Shown one piece after another: positions 44,100-52,993 of a DNA stretch of 64,000 nucleotides. This DNA is from Polaromonas sp. (lineage in GTDB: Bacteria > Pseudomonadota > Gammaproteobacteria > Burkholderiales > Burkholderiaceae_C): NCBI GenBank assembly GCA_013297865.1, contig JAAFIP010000008.1, positions 161,280-225,279 on the forward strand. The letters run 5' to 3'. Each line of letters starts with the position of its first letter. Position 1 is the first letter of the stretch. The position numbers and the translations under genes were made by a program. The notes under the pieces were generated by a model that had not been told where the DNA came from, did no database searches, and was given only the letters and a program-made list of their open reading frames with translations.

Positions 44100-44936
44100 T
44101 CAGGCCAGCCAGCGCTTGCGGCGCTTGTAGCTCTTCACATCCTTGAAGCTCTTTTTCTGGCCATCGCCACCGCCTGTGCCCAGGTAGAACTCTTTCACGT
44201 CCTCGTTGGTGGCCAGCTCTTTGGCCGGGCCGTCCATCACAATGCGCCCGCTCTCCATGATGTAGCCGTAGTCGGCATAGCGCAGCGCCATGTTGGTGTT
44301 TTGCTCAGCCAGCAAGAAGGTCACGCCCTCCTTGACATTGAGGTCTTTGACGATTTCAAACACCTCCTCCACAATCTGCGGTGCCAGGCCCATCGAGGGC
44401 TCGTCCAGCAGCACCATGCTGGGGTTGGCCATCAGCGCGCGGCCAATGGCGCACATCTGCTGCTCACCGCCCGAGGTGTAAGCCGCCTGGCTGGTGCGGC
44501 GGGTTTTCAGGCGCGGAAAATAGTTGTAGACCTTCTCCAGGTTGGCCGCAATCTGCGCCTTGCTCTTGACGGTGTAGGCCCCGGTCATGAGGTTTTCCTC
44601 AATCGTCAGGTGGGCAAAACAGTGGCGCCCCTCCATCACCTGCACCACGCCGCGCTGCACCAGGTCAGCCGGCGTGAGGTTTTCAATGCGCTCGCCGCGC
44701 AGCTCGATGCTGCCCTTGGTGACTTCGCCGCGCTCGCCCGAGAGCAGGTTGCTCACAGCGCGCAAGGTAGTGGTTTTGCCCGCTCCGTTGCCGCCCAGAA
44801 TGGCCACAATGCCGCGCTCGGGCACCTGCAGGCTCACGCCCTTGAGCACCAGGATCACGTGGTTGTAGATCACCTCAATGCCGTTGACATTGAGGACGAT
44901 ATTGGGGGCAGTGGCGGCAGGGGTTTTGGTTTCCAT
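44100..44936 (-). CDS. Branched-chain amino-acid-type ABC transporter ATP-binding protein (LivF-like)
   Basis: The second ATPase of a liv-type importer, 278 residues from the ATG at 44936 (METKTPAATAPNIVLNVNGI); an upstream TTG would add eight. Walker A is GGNGAGKTT, the signature region is YTSGGEQQMCAIGRALMANP and Walker B is MVLLDEPSMGLAP. The C-terminal extension FKDVKSYKRRKRWLA is unusually basic. It is separated from the binding-protein gene by a strong inverted repeat. Confidence 0.92.
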   Translation of the reverse strand: METKTPAATAPNIVLNVNGIEVIYNHVILVLKGVSLQVPERGIVAILGGNGAGKTTTLRAVSNLLSGERGEVTKGSIELRGERIENLTPADLVQRGVVQVMEGRHCFAHLTIEENLMTGAYTVKSKAQIAANLEKVYNYFPRLKTRRTSQAAYTSGGEQQMCAIGRALMANPSMVLLDEPSMGLAPQIVEEVFEIVKDLNVKEGVTFLLAEQNTNMALRYADYGYIMESGRIVMDGPAKELATNEDVKEFYLGTGGGDGQKKSFKDVKSYKRRKRWLA

Positions 44937-44950
44937 CTGGGGTTCTCTGG

Positions 44951-45006
44951 CTAGTTCCAAGGACAGATTGCGTGCTGTCCTTGGAACTAGCGACTCTTGC
45001 GAGTCG
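44951..45006. repeat. Perfect 16-bp inverted repeat plus second hairpin in the liv operon
   Basis: CTAGTTCCAAGGACAG (44951-44966) and its exact complement (44975-44990) flank an 8-base loop. CGACTC-TTGC-GAGTCG follows directly (44991-45006). There is no T run, so it looks more like an mRNA-stabilising or attenuating element than a terminator. Confidence 0.9.
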
Positions 45007-45031
45007 CCAGGTTTATCGCATCACTGCAGCA

Positions 45032-46363
45032 TCAAGACTGGCAGTCCGCGCCATCACGGCGGGTCAGCTTCTTCTCGGCGGCGTACTTGTCAGCAGCAGC
45101 TTTGACCATCGGGTTGATCAACTGCTCGTCGCCTTGCAGCCAATCCGACGTCCAGTTGAACTTGGTGCCGTCCCAGGTGTGCACGCGGGCCCAGGCTGCG
45201 CCCATGTGGTCCTTGCAGCTGGTCGACAGGGGGCGCATCACGCCCTTGAAGCCCAGTGCATCCAGCTTGGCCTGCGTCAGGTTCAGGTTCTCATAGCCCC
45301 AGCGTGCCTGCTCGCCGGTCATGACCTTGCCTTTGCCAAAGCGGTCTTGCGCTGCGCGCACGCCCTCTACGGCAAACATCGCGCTCATCATGCCGCGCAT
45401 GTACAGCACCTGGCCCACTTCGTCTTTCGGTCCGGTGCCCTGACCTTTGCCATGCACTTTCTCCAGCACTTCCTTGGACACTGCGGCGGCTTGCTCAGCA
45501 CCGTGTTGCATCATGATGGCGTTGTAGCCTTTGGCACCTTCGCCCACGTCCTTGACGTCCGGCTCAGCACCTGCCCACCACACACCATACATCTTGTCGC
45601 GCGGATAGCCAGTGGCTTGCGCTTCCTTGAGGGCGGTCGAGTTCATCACACCCCAGCCCCAGTTGAGCACATAGTCAGGGCGGTTCTGGCGAATCTGCAG
45701 CCAGGTGGCTTTTTGCTCCACACCAGGGTGGGTGACAGGCAGCAGGCTCAGGTCAAAACCGTGCATCTTGGCGCGCTCTTGCAGCAAAGGAATAGGCTCT
45801 TTGCCGAACGGGCTGTCATGGTAGACCAAGGCAATCTTCTTGCCTTTGAGCTTGTCCAGGCCGCCTTCTTTCTTGGCAATATGCTGGATCAGCGCGTCCG
45901 CCGCAACCCAGTAGGTGCCTGCCAGCGGGAAGTTCCACTTGAACACGCCGCCGTCAGCTGATTCGCTGCGGCCATAGCCTGCCGTGATCAGCGGAATCTT
46001 GTCGGCAGGGGCTTTTTCGGTCAGCGCAAAGGTGATGCCGGTAGACAGCGGCTGGAACACCGTGGCGCCACCGTTTTTGCCCTTCAGGCGCTCATAGCAC
46101 TCCACACCACGGTCGGTGGCGTAGCCGGTTTCACACTCTTCAAAGCTCAGCTTCACCCCGTTGATGCCGCCACGCGCGTTCACCAGCTTGAGGTAGTCCA
46201 CGTAGCCGTTGGCAAACGGTACGCCGTTGGGGGCATACGCCCCGGTGCGGTAGACCAGCACAGGGAAGAACTGCTCTTTGGCCTGGGCCAAAGCGTTGGT
46301 AGCCACGGCGGCAAGGCCTGCTACAGCTACCGTGGTAGCGACTGCCAGTTGACGAAGTTTCAT
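45032..46363 (-). CDS. Liv-type ABC transporter substrate-binding protein
   Basis: A periplasmic type I binding protein of 443 residues. The ATG at 46363 has AGGAG upstream and starts a signal peptide, MKLRQLAVATTVAVAGLAAV, cleaved near LAQA. FFPVLVYRTGAYAPNGVPFA, GGINGVKLSFEECETGYATD and KIALVYHDSPFGKEPIPLLQ match the Peripla_BP_6 family. The length and cysteine-containing C-terminus resemble members found in aromatic-acid transport clusters rather than classical LivK. Two acyl-CoA-forming ligases in the operon support that reading. Confidence 0.88.
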   Translation of the reverse strand: MKLRQLAVATTVAVAGLAAVATNALAQAKEQFFPVLVYRTGAYAPNGVPFANGYVDYLKLVNARGGINGVKLSFEECETGYATDRGVECYERLKGKNGGATVFQPLSTGITFALTEKAPADKIPLITAGYGRSESADGGVFKWNFPLAGTYWVAADALIQHIAKKEGGLDKLKGKKIALVYHDSPFGKEPIPLLQERAKMHGFDLSLLPVTHPGVEQKATWLQIRQNRPDYVLNWGWGVMNSTALKEAQATGYPRDKMYGVWWAGAEPDVKDVGEGAKGYNAIMMQHGAEQAAAVSKEVLEKVHGKGQGTGPKDEVGQVLYMRGMMSAMFAVEGVRAAQDRFGKGKVMTGEQARWGYENLNLTQAKLDALGFKGVMRPLSTSCKDHMGAAWARVHTWDGTKFNWTSDWLQGDEQLINPMVKAAADKYAAEKKLTRRDGADCQS

Positions 46364-46470
46364 AGTCTCACTCCTAAAAAAATAAACACACACAAACTCA
46401 TACACAACGCTCGATTAGCTATCTTTGAAGTCAGTGTTTGCGAGCACCCCAACACTGCAAATTTTTCCTC

Positions 46471-47547
46471 TTAATGCGGGAAAGGCCAGATGCGCAGCTT
46501 CTGCTTTCCCACACTCCACAACTTGGCCAGACCATGCGGCTCCACAATCAAAAACCACACAATCAGCGCGCCAAATACCATGAACTCGGTGTGCGACACC
46601 GCCGCGGTGGAGATATTCACCCCCACGATGGAGCCCACCAGCGGCAGAAACTGGTTCAGGAAAATCGGCAGTACCACGATGAAGGCTGCGCCGAAGAAGC
46701 TGCCCATGATTGAGCCCATGCCGCCAATGATCACCATGAACAGCAGCTGGAACGAGCGGTCCACCGAGAAGGCCGCAGGCTCCCAGGAGCCCAGGTGCAC
46801 AAAGCCCCACAGGCCACCGGCCACGCCAATGATGAAGCTGCTGACCGCAAAGGCCGACAGCTTGGCATACATCGGGCGGATGCCGATCACCGCTGCGGCC
46901 ACGTCCATGTCACGGATGGCCATCCACTCGCGGCCAATCGCGCCGCGCACCAGGTTTTTGGCCAGCAGCGCAAACACCACCAGAAAGCTCAGGCAAAACA
47001 GATATTTCTCCAGCGGCGTGTTGATCGAGATGCCAAACACCTGCATGTTGGAGACCGACACCGAGCCCGATGCGGTATTGTTGGTGAACCATTTGATGCG
47101 CAAAAACGCCCAGTCGCAGAAGAACTGCGCTGCCAGCGTGGCAATGGCCAGGTACAGCCCGCGCACCCGCAAGCTGGGGATGCCAAAGAAGATGCCCACC
47201 AGCGTGGCAAAGAAGCCGCCCGTGAGCAGGGCCACGATCACCGGCATGCCTTCAATGCGCACAAAGGTGTTGTAGGCCGCATAGGCGCCGACTGCCATGA
47301 AAGCGCCCGAGCCCAGCGAAATCTGCCCGCAGTAGCCCACCAAAATGTTCACGCCAATCGCCGCCAGCGACAGGATCAAAAAGGGAATGAAAATCGCCTT
47401 GAAGATATATTCCGACGCCAGCATGGGCACCAGGATGAAGGCCACGGCCAGGATCAGGCCGAGCGCAAGACGGTCCTGCGTGATCGGAAAGATCTGCTGG
47501 TCAGCGCGGTAGCTGGTTTTAAACTGGCCGTTTTCTCTGTAAAACAT
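46471..47547 (-). CDS. Liv-type ABC transporter permease (LivM-like)
   Basis: A 358-residue inner-membrane permease with about ten hydrophobic segments. NILVGYCGQISLGSGAFMAV is the family hallmark, followed by IPSLRVRGLYLAIATLAAQF and the coupling-loop region REWMAIRDMDVAAAVIGIRP. It forms the channel with the LivH-like subunit. The gap to livH carries a chain of perfect hairpins. Confidence 0.93.
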   Translation of the reverse strand: MFYRENGQFKTSYRADQQIFPITQDRLALGLILAVAFILVPMLASEYIFKAIFIPFLILSLAAIGVNILVGYCGQISLGSGAFMAVGAYAAYNTFVRIEGMPVIVALLTGGFFATLVGIFFGIPSLRVRGLYLAIATLAAQFFCDWAFLRIKWFTNNTASGSVSVSNMQVFGISINTPLEKYLFCLSFLVVFALLAKNLVRGAIGREWMAIRDMDVAAAVIGIRPMYAKLSAFAVSSFIIGVAGGLWGFVHLGSWEPAAFSVDRSFQLLFMVIIGGMGSIMGSFFGAAFIVVLPIFLNQFLPLVGSIVGVNISTAAVSHTEFMVFGALIVWFLIVEPHGLAKLWSVGKQKLRIWPFPH

Positions 47548-47568
47548 TAAATACCTTTAATCAGTTGA

Positions 47569-47743
47569 GGACAGAGCAAATTTGCTTTGCAAATATTGGT
47601 CTGTCCCGCAAAAACATCGATAATCTTTTAGTTACGACCCGCTTCGCTTAACTTGCGATGCAAGTTAGTCTCCACTGAAAGATCCTCTTTCGCTGCAAGC
47701 AGCGAAAGCCCTGCGGGCTTGATCGCGTATTTCATACGCGATC
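47569..47743. repeat. Chain of five perfect hairpins between the livH- and livM-like genes
   Basis: Five inverted repeats lie in a row: GGACAGA...TCTGTCC (47569-47606, with ATTTGC-TTT-GCAAAT inside), TAACTTGC-GAT-GCAAGTTA (47649-47667), CTTTCGCTGC-AA-GCAGCGAAAG (47687-47708), AAGCCC-TGC-GGGCTT (47706-47720) and GATCGCGTAT-TTC-ATACGCGATC (47721-47743). The last spans the livH stop codon. No T run follows. Confidence 0.9.
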
Positions 47744-48661
47744 GATGATCTTTTCGCCAAACAAACCCTGCGGTCTGAACAGCAGAAACACCAAAGCCAG
47801 TACATAGGCAAACCAGATCTCGATACCGCCGCCTACATAGGGGCCCAGATAAACTTCCGAGAGCTTTTCGCCCACACCGATGATCAGGCCGCCCACAATC
47901 GCGCCGGGCACCGAGGTCAGGCCGCCCAGAATCACTACCGGCAGCGCACGCAAGGCCACGGTGGTGAGCGAGAACTGCACGCCCAGCTTGCTGCCCCAAA
48001 TCATGCCGGCCACCAAAGCCACAATGCCCGCCACACACCAGACGATCACCCAGATGCGGTTGAGTGGAATGCCAATCGACTGCGCTGCCTGGTGGTCATC
48101 GGCCACCGCGCGCAGGGCGCGGCCCGTAGACGTTTTCTGGAAGAACAATGTCAGCAGGGCCACCAGAATGGCCGCGATCAGCGCGGCGATCAGGTCTTCC
48201 TTGTTGATCAAAATGCCGCCCTGGAACATGCCTTCCAGCGCCATGATCGGCTCCTTGGGCATGCCGATGTCGATCTTGTAGATATCGCTGCCAAAAATCG
48301 TCTGACCCAGGCCATCGAGAAAATACGTGATGCCCAAGGTGGCCATCAACAAGGTTGCGCCTTCCTGGTTGACCAGATGGCGCAGCACCAGCCGCTCGAT
48401 GATCCAGGCCACTACAAACATGATGACCGCCGCAATGGCAAAAGCCACCACATTGGCCAGGATTTTGTTGTCAATGCCTGTCCACTGCGGAATCCACTCG
48501 GCAAAGCGCGCCATCGCCAGCGCCGCAAACAGCACCATCGCGCCTTGTGCAAAGTTGAACACGCCCGAGGCCTTGAAAATCAGCACAAAGCCCAGCGCCA
48601 CCAGCGAGTAAAGCATGCCCGCCATCAGGCCGCCTAGTAATGTTTCTAAGAAAAATCCCAT
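47732..48661 (-). CDS. Liv-type ABC transporter permease (LivH-like)
   Basis: A 309-residue inner-membrane permease with eight or more hydrophobic segments. LLGGLMAGMLYSLVALGFVL and KASGVFNFAQGAMVLFAALA at the N-terminus and LRAVADDHQAAQSIGIPLNR (coupling loop) are standard. It begins 12 bases after the livG-like stop codon. The C-terminal RPQGLFGEKIIDRV is encoded within a hairpin. Confidence 0.93.
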   Translation of the reverse strand: MGFFLETLLGGLMAGMLYSLVALGFVLIFKASGVFNFAQGAMVLFAALAMARFAEWIPQWTGIDNKILANVVAFAIAAVIMFVVAWIIERLVLRHLVNQEGATLLMATLGITYFLDGLGQTIFGSDIYKIDIGMPKEPIMALEGMFQGGILINKEDLIAALIAAILVALLTLFFQKTSTGRALRAVADDHQAAQSIGIPLNRIWVIVWCVAGIVALVAGMIWGSKLGVQFSLTTVALRALPVVILGGLTSVPGAIVGGLIIGVGEKLSEVYLGPYVGGGIEIWFAYVLALVFLLFRPQGLFGEKIIDRV

Positions 48662-48673
48662 GATTCTGTGTCT

Positions 48674-49456
48674 CTAGTGCGATGTGCCAAGGTAGGCTTT
48701 GATAACTTCGGGGTTGTTGCGCACCTCTGCCGGTACGCCGTCGCCGATGATCTTGCCGTAGTCCAGCACCACCACGCGGTCGGAGATGTCCATCACCACG
48801 CTCATGTCGTGCTCGATCAACACCACCGTGGTGCCGAACTCGTCGTTCACATCCAGCACAAAGCGGCACATGTCCTGTTTTTCTTCCAGGTTCATGCCAG
48901 CCATGGGCTCGTCCAGCAGCAGCACCTGGGGCTCCATCGCCAGCGCACGGCCCAGGTCCACCCGCTTTTGCAGGCCATAAGGCAGCTGACCCACGGGGGT
49001 TTTGCGGTAGGCCTGAATTTCCAGAAAGTCGATGATGGTCTCGACATATTCGCGGTGCTTGATTTCCTCGCGCTCGGCCGGGCCGATGCGCAGGGCCTGC
49101 ATGAAGAGGTTGCTCTTGATCTTCAGGTTGCGACCAGACATGATGTTGTCCAGCACGCTCATGCCCTTGAACAGCGCCAGGTTCTGGAAGGTGCGCGCCA
49201 CACCCATGGTGGCCACCTCGTGGCTGTTCATGTGCTTGAAAGTCTTGCCGCGAAAGGTAATGCTGCCTTCCTGCGGCTGGTACACACCATTGATGCAGTT
49301 AAGCATCGACGACTTGCCTGCACCGTTGGGCCCAATGATGGCGCGAATCTCATGCTCACGCACATTGAAGCTGATATCCGTCAACGCTTTCACGCCACCG
49401 AACCGCAGGGAAATGTTCTGCACGTCAAGAATGACGTCACCTATCTTTTTGCTCAT
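48674..49456 (-). CDS. Liv-type ABC transporter ATP-binding protein (LivG-like)
   Basis: The first ATPase of the importer, 260 residues. Walker A is GPNGAGKSS, the family block MGVARTFQNLALFKGMSVLD follows, then the signature LPYGLQKRVDLGRALAMEP and Walker B VLLLDEPMAGMN. The C-terminus ends VIKAYLGTSH as in LivG. It is preceded in the operon by the acyl-CoA synthetase gene, and a 46-bp inverted repeat lies in the gap. Confidence 0.93.
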   Translation of the reverse strand: MSKKIGDVILDVQNISLRFGGVKALTDISFNVREHEIRAIIGPNGAGKSSMLNCINGVYQPQEGSITFRGKTFKHMNSHEVATMGVARTFQNLALFKGMSVLDNIMSGRNLKIKSNLFMQALRIGPAEREEIKHREYVETIIDFLEIQAYRKTPVGQLPYGLQKRVDLGRALAMEPQVLLLDEPMAGMNLEEKQDMCRFVLDVNDEFGTTVVLIEHDMSVVMDISDRVVVLDYGKIIGDGVPAEVRNNPEVIKAYLGTSH

Positions 49457-49490
49457 AGATTGCTCGCGGCTTGGGGTAAAGAGGGGGGAA

Positions 49491-49675
49491 ACTTCCGGAC
49501 GCGAAGGGCGCTAAGGTTGCGCGAAGGACGCGAAAGAAAACCAAAAAAATTTAAAAATAAGACCCCAGTATTTTTTGCAGCAGCACAAAAACGAATACCT
49601 GTTGTGATTGAAATTTTCATTTCGGTATTTTTTCGCGTCCTTCGCGCAACCTTAGCGTCCTTCGCGTCCGGAAGT
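49491..49675. repeat. Long inverted repeat between the acyl-CoA synthetase and livG-like genes
   Basis: The left arm (49491-49536) and right arm (49630-49675) are reverse complements over about 46 bases with one mismatch. The arms are built from repeated CGCGAAGGACGCGAA-type units. They enclose a 90-base AT-rich loop containing a run coding nothing obvious. The whole occupies most of the 286-base gap. Confidence 0.93.
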
Positions 49676-49742
49676 CCGCATTCCAGCTGTCCGAATTCCG
49701 GCCGCCTGCATTGCGACAGTCCAGAGGTATTCACAACGTAGT

Positions 49743-51686
49743 TCATGCTGCCGCCTTCACCGGTGCAAAGGTCTTGGTGTCGGCGATCTTCAGGGTGGCG
49801 GACACTTTGCCGCTGCGGCCGTCTTCGAACTTGACCACGGTTTCAATGAACTGCTCGGTGGCGCCGTTGTACAGGCCATCGATCAGGGGCTGGTATTTGT
49901 CGGCGATGAAGCCGCGGCGGACTTTGTTGGTGCGGGTGAGTTCGCCGTCGTCGGCGTCCAGCTCTTTGTGCAGCACCAAAAAGCGGCTGATCTGGCTGCC
50001 CGCGAGCATGGTGTCGCGGCTGAGGTCGGCGTTGACAGACTCCACACACTCCTTGATGAGCTGGTAGACCTCGGGCTTTTGCGCCAGGTCGGTGTAGCCT
50101 GCGTAGGGCAGGTTGCGGCGCTCGGCCCAGTTGCCTACGGCGTCGAAGTCGATATTGAGCATCACGCACACGCGGTCGCGGCCGTCGCCATAGGCCACGG
50201 CCTCTTTGATGTGCGGGAAGAACTTGAGTTTGTTCTCGACATATTTGGGCGCAAACATCGCGCCGTCATTGGCGCCGCCCTTGACGCGGCCCACGTCTTT
50301 GACGCGGTCAATGATCTTGAGGTGGCCTTGCGCGTCGATAAAGCCCGCGTCGCTGGTGTGGTACCAGCCGTCTGCGGTTTTGACTTCCGCGGTGGCCTCG
50401 GGGTTTTTGTAGTATTCCTTGAGCAGACCGGGGCTTTTGACCATGATCTCGCCGTTGTCGGCCAGCTTGATTTCCACGCCCTCAATCGGGATGCCCACGG
50501 TGTCGGCACGCGCTGCGTTGTCAGGCTGCAGGCAGACGAACACGGCGGTCTCGGTGCTGCCATACAGCTGCTTGAGGTTGATGCCAATCGAGCGGTAGAA
50601 GGTGAACAGGTCGGGGCCAATCGCCTCGCCTGCGGTGTAGGCCACGCGCACCCGGCTAAAGCCCAGGTTGTTGCGCAGGGGGCCATAGACGCACAGATTG
50701 CCCAGCGCATACAGCAGGCTGTCGCCCAGGCCCACCTGGCCGCCGTCCATTTTGGCTGGGCCTACGCGCTTGGCCACATCCATGAAAAACTTGAACATAT
50801 TGCGTTTGATGCCGCCTGCATCTTCCATGCGGATCATCACGCTGGTGAGCAGGCCTTCAAACACCCGCGGCGGTGCAAAGTAATAGGTGGGGCCAACTTC
50901 CTTGAGGTCGATGGTGGAGGTGGCAGCGCTCTCGGGGCAGTTGACCACATAGCCGCAGGACAACCACTGGGCATAGCTGAAAATGTTCTGCCCAATCCAG
51001 GCCAGCGGCATATAGGCCAGCACTTCTTCGCTGCTGGTGAGCTTGTCAAACTTGGCGCCTGCGGCCGCACGGTCGAGCAGGGTGCTGTGCGTATGCACCA
51101 CGCCTTTGGGGTTGCCTGTGGTGCCGCTGGTAAAGAACATGGCCGCCACATCATGGATATCAGCCTTTGCGACCCGTTCTTTGAAAAACCCGCTCTGGCT
51201 GGCTGCAAAGGCCTGTCCGCTGGCTAGCAGGCTGTCCATGGCGACCAGGCCGTCTTCGCTGTAGTTGCGCAGACCGCGTGGGTCGTCGTAGTAGATGTGG
51301 GCCAGCTGGGGGCACTGCTCGCGCGCCTCCAGCATCTTGTCAACCTGCTCCTGGTCTTCCACCACAGCAAAGCGCACTTCGGCATTGTTGATGGGGAACA
51401 CGGTCTCGGCAGCGGCTGCGTCTTGGTACAGCGGCACGGGGATAGCGCCCAGGGCCTGGGCGGCCAGCATGGTGGCGTACAGGCGGGGGCGGTTGGAGCC
51501 GATCACCACCAGATGTTCGCCGCGCTGCAGGCCCGCCTGGTGCAGGCCGCAGGCCAGGTGCTCCACCATGGTGGCCAGTTGCTGCCAGGTGGTGGTTTGC
51601 CAGATGCCGTATTCTTTTTCGCGCATGGCAGGCGCTTGCCCGCGGGCGCTGGCGTGCTGCATCAATAGCTGGGGGAAAGTCTGCAT
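49743..51686 (-). CDS. Long-chain-type acyl-CoA synthetase (AMP-binding)
   Basis: A 647-residue adenylate-forming ligase similar to long-chain fatty-acid-CoA ligases. The P-loop is FTSGTTGNPKGVVHTHSTLL. QLYGSTETAVFVCLQPDNAA and the hinge region GHLKIIDRVKDVGRVKGGAN follow. It is the first gene of the operon that contains the liv-type transporter and a PaaK-like ligase, and it is divergent from a Crp/Fnr-type regulator. In this setting an aromatic or phenylalkanoic acid is as likely a substrate as a fatty acid. Confidence 0.88.
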   Translation of the reverse strand: MQTFPQLLMQHASARGQAPAMREKEYGIWQTTTWQQLATMVEHLACGLHQAGLQRGEHLVVIGSNRPRLYATMLAAQALGAIPVPLYQDAAAAETVFPINNAEVRFAVVEDQEQVDKMLEAREQCPQLAHIYYDDPRGLRNYSEDGLVAMDSLLASGQAFAASQSGFFKERVAKADIHDVAAMFFTSGTTGNPKGVVHTHSTLLDRAAAGAKFDKLTSSEEVLAYMPLAWIGQNIFSYAQWLSCGYVVNCPESAATSTIDLKEVGPTYYFAPPRVFEGLLTSVMIRMEDAGGIKRNMFKFFMDVAKRVGPAKMDGGQVGLGDSLLYALGNLCVYGPLRNNLGFSRVRVAYTAGEAIGPDLFTFYRSIGINLKQLYGSTETAVFVCLQPDNAARADTVGIPIEGVEIKLADNGEIMVKSPGLLKEYYKNPEATAEVKTADGWYHTSDAGFIDAQGHLKIIDRVKDVGRVKGGANDGAMFAPKYVENKLKFFPHIKEAVAYGDGRDRVCVMLNIDFDAVGNWAERRNLPYAGYTDLAQKPEVYQLIKECVESVNADLSRDTMLAGSQISRFLVLHKELDADDGELTRTNKVRRGFIADKYQPLIDGLYNGATEQFIETVVKFEDGRSGKVSATLKIADTKTFAPVKAAA

Positions 51687-51842
51687 AGCGTCGGTAGCCT
51701 TTTCGGTTGACTTTGTCTGCCTCTGGGGGCTACTCTATGCCTGACTTTGACGTTATGATGTCTGTTCAACGACATTTTCGGGTTAGCCCTACGCAGTAAA
51801 TACCCTTGTTTGTGTCGCCCTGCCATCCATGATTGACTTTGC

Positions 51843-52565
51843 ATGACAAAACACGCCCCGGTTGAAATCAGTTTGCACCAACGCCGCCGCGCGCCCACCA
51901 CCGTGGAGCTGCAGGCCATCCCCTGGCTGGCCCTGCTCAACGCGCAGGAGCACCTGCGCGCCTGTGCCGCGCTGCAGGTGGGCGAGGCCCTGCCGGGCGA
52001 CTATGTCTGCCGCGTGGGGCGGCCGGTGACCTATTGGTTTGGCCTGATCGATGGCCTGCTCAAGATGAGCAACGAAACCGCCGATGGCCGCAACATCACC
52101 CTGATCGGTGTGCCGCCGGGCGGCTGGTTTGGCGAGGGCACCGTGCTCAAGCAGGAAAACTACCGCTACAACATCCAGGCCCTGCGCCCCAGCGTGATTG
52201 CAGGCATTCCGGTAGAGACGTTTCATTGGCTGCTGGACCACAGCATTGCGTTCAACCGCTATGTGATGAACCAGCTCAACGAGCGCCTGGGCCAGTTCAT
52301 CGCCGCACGCCAAAGCGACCGCAACCCCAACCCCGACGCCCGGGTAGCCTCCAGCATCGCCTCGCTGTTCAACCCCGTGCTGTACCCGCGCATGGGCGAC
52401 GTGCTGCGCATCACCCAGCAAGAGCTGGCCTATCTGGTCGGCCTGTCACGCCAGCGCGTCAACGAAGCCCTGAGCACGCTGCAAGAGCGCAACCTGGTGC
52501 GGCTGGAGTACGGTGGACTGAAGGTGCTGGACATTGCTGCGTTGCGCGCTGCGGTGTTTGACTAG
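51843..52565 (+). CDS. Crp/Fnr-family transcriptional regulator
   Basis: A 240-residue regulator with an N-terminal cyclic-nucleotide-binding-like domain (about 35-150, including LPGDYVCRVGRPVTYWFGLI and GVPPGGWFGEGTVLKQENYR) and a C-terminal winged helix (about 165-235, ITQQELAYLVGLSRQRVNEA). No cysteine cluster for an iron-sulfur centre is visible, so it is not a classical FNR. It is divergent from the acyl-CoA synthetase-liv operon and probably controls it. The region around its stop codon is duplicated at 53401-53520. Confidence 0.88.
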   Translation: MTKHAPVEISLHQRRRAPTTVELQAIPWLALLNAQEHLRACAALQVGEALPGDYVCRVGRPVTYWFGLIDGLLKMSNETADGRNITLIGVPPGGWFGEGTVLKQENYRYNIQALRPSVIAGIPVETFHWLLDHSIAFNRYVMNQLNERLGQFIAARQSDRNPNPDARVASSIASLFNPVLYPRMGDVLRITQQELAYLVGLSRQRVNEALSTLQERNLVRLEYGGLKVLDIAALRAAVFD

Positions 52566-52670
52566 CGCCTGTTTGTGCTTGCAAGGCTAGTGCGAACAGC
52601 CCTTTTTATATATAAATCAGGCTGCAGGCCAATAAAATATCGCGGGAGCAGCTATTATTAATGTAGCAAA
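52551..52670 (+). repeat. Left direct repeat flanking the toxin-antitoxin pair
   Basis: This 120-base segment begins in the last codons of the Crp/Fnr gene and includes dispersed repeat copy I. It aligns without gaps to 53401-53520, exactly 850 bases away, with about 106 of 120 bases the same by hand count. Confidence 0.9.
52619..52669 (+). repeat. Dispersed repeat, copy I
   Basis: Within the left direct repeat. The core is CAATAAAATATCGCGGGAGC and the tail is CTATTATTAATGTAG. Confidence 0.88.
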
Positions 52671-52702
52671 TAGTATTGCTTCCAGCAGCTAGTCAAACCA
52701 GA

Positions 52703-52993
52703 TCAAGCATGCAGCGCTTCAATGGATTTTGGGTTAACCGCCACAATTTTCAGTAAAGCGCGGGCTGGCCCTGTCGGGCGAGTGCGGTGCTGCTCCCAGT
52801 TTTGCAGAGTGCGCAAGTTCACGCCAATGAGTTTGGCGAACTGGCTCTGGCTGATCTGCGCGGCCTCGCGAATCAAGCGCACATCGGGGGTTTGCAGCTC
52901 GGTCTGTACTGCGCCGCGCACACGCTTGCCTGCCATGTGTTGCTTCATCTCCTGCACGCCTTTGACGAGTTGGTCGAAATGTTGCTTATCCAT
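52703..52993 (-). CDS. HigA/NadS-like antitoxin (XRE-family HTH)
   Basis: A 96-residue DNA-binding antitoxin. The C-terminal half holds a helix-turn-helix, ISQSQFAKLIGVNLRTLQNW, followed by EQHRTRPTGPARALLKIVAV, typical of NadS/HigA-like antitoxins. The N-terminus (MDKQHFDQLVKGVQEMKQH) is likely the toxin-binding part. It follows the toxin gene with an 8-base overlap, the toxin-first order of HigBA-like modules. It would repress the shared promoter. Confidence 0.88.
   Translation of the reverse strand: MDKQHFDQLVKGVQEMKQHMAGKRVRGAVQTELQTPDVRLIREAAQISQSQFAKLIGVNLRTLQNWEQHRTRPTGPARALLKIVAVNPKSIEALHA

Noticed and set aside
44951..44990. Perfect 16-bp inverted repeat considered as a terminator
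   Set aside because: No T run follows on either strand, and the livF-like gene downstream must be expressed with the rest of the transporter.
49968..51227. A 419-residue plus-strand open frame
   Set aside because: It lies antisense within the AMP-binding synthetase gene, whose motifs are clear.
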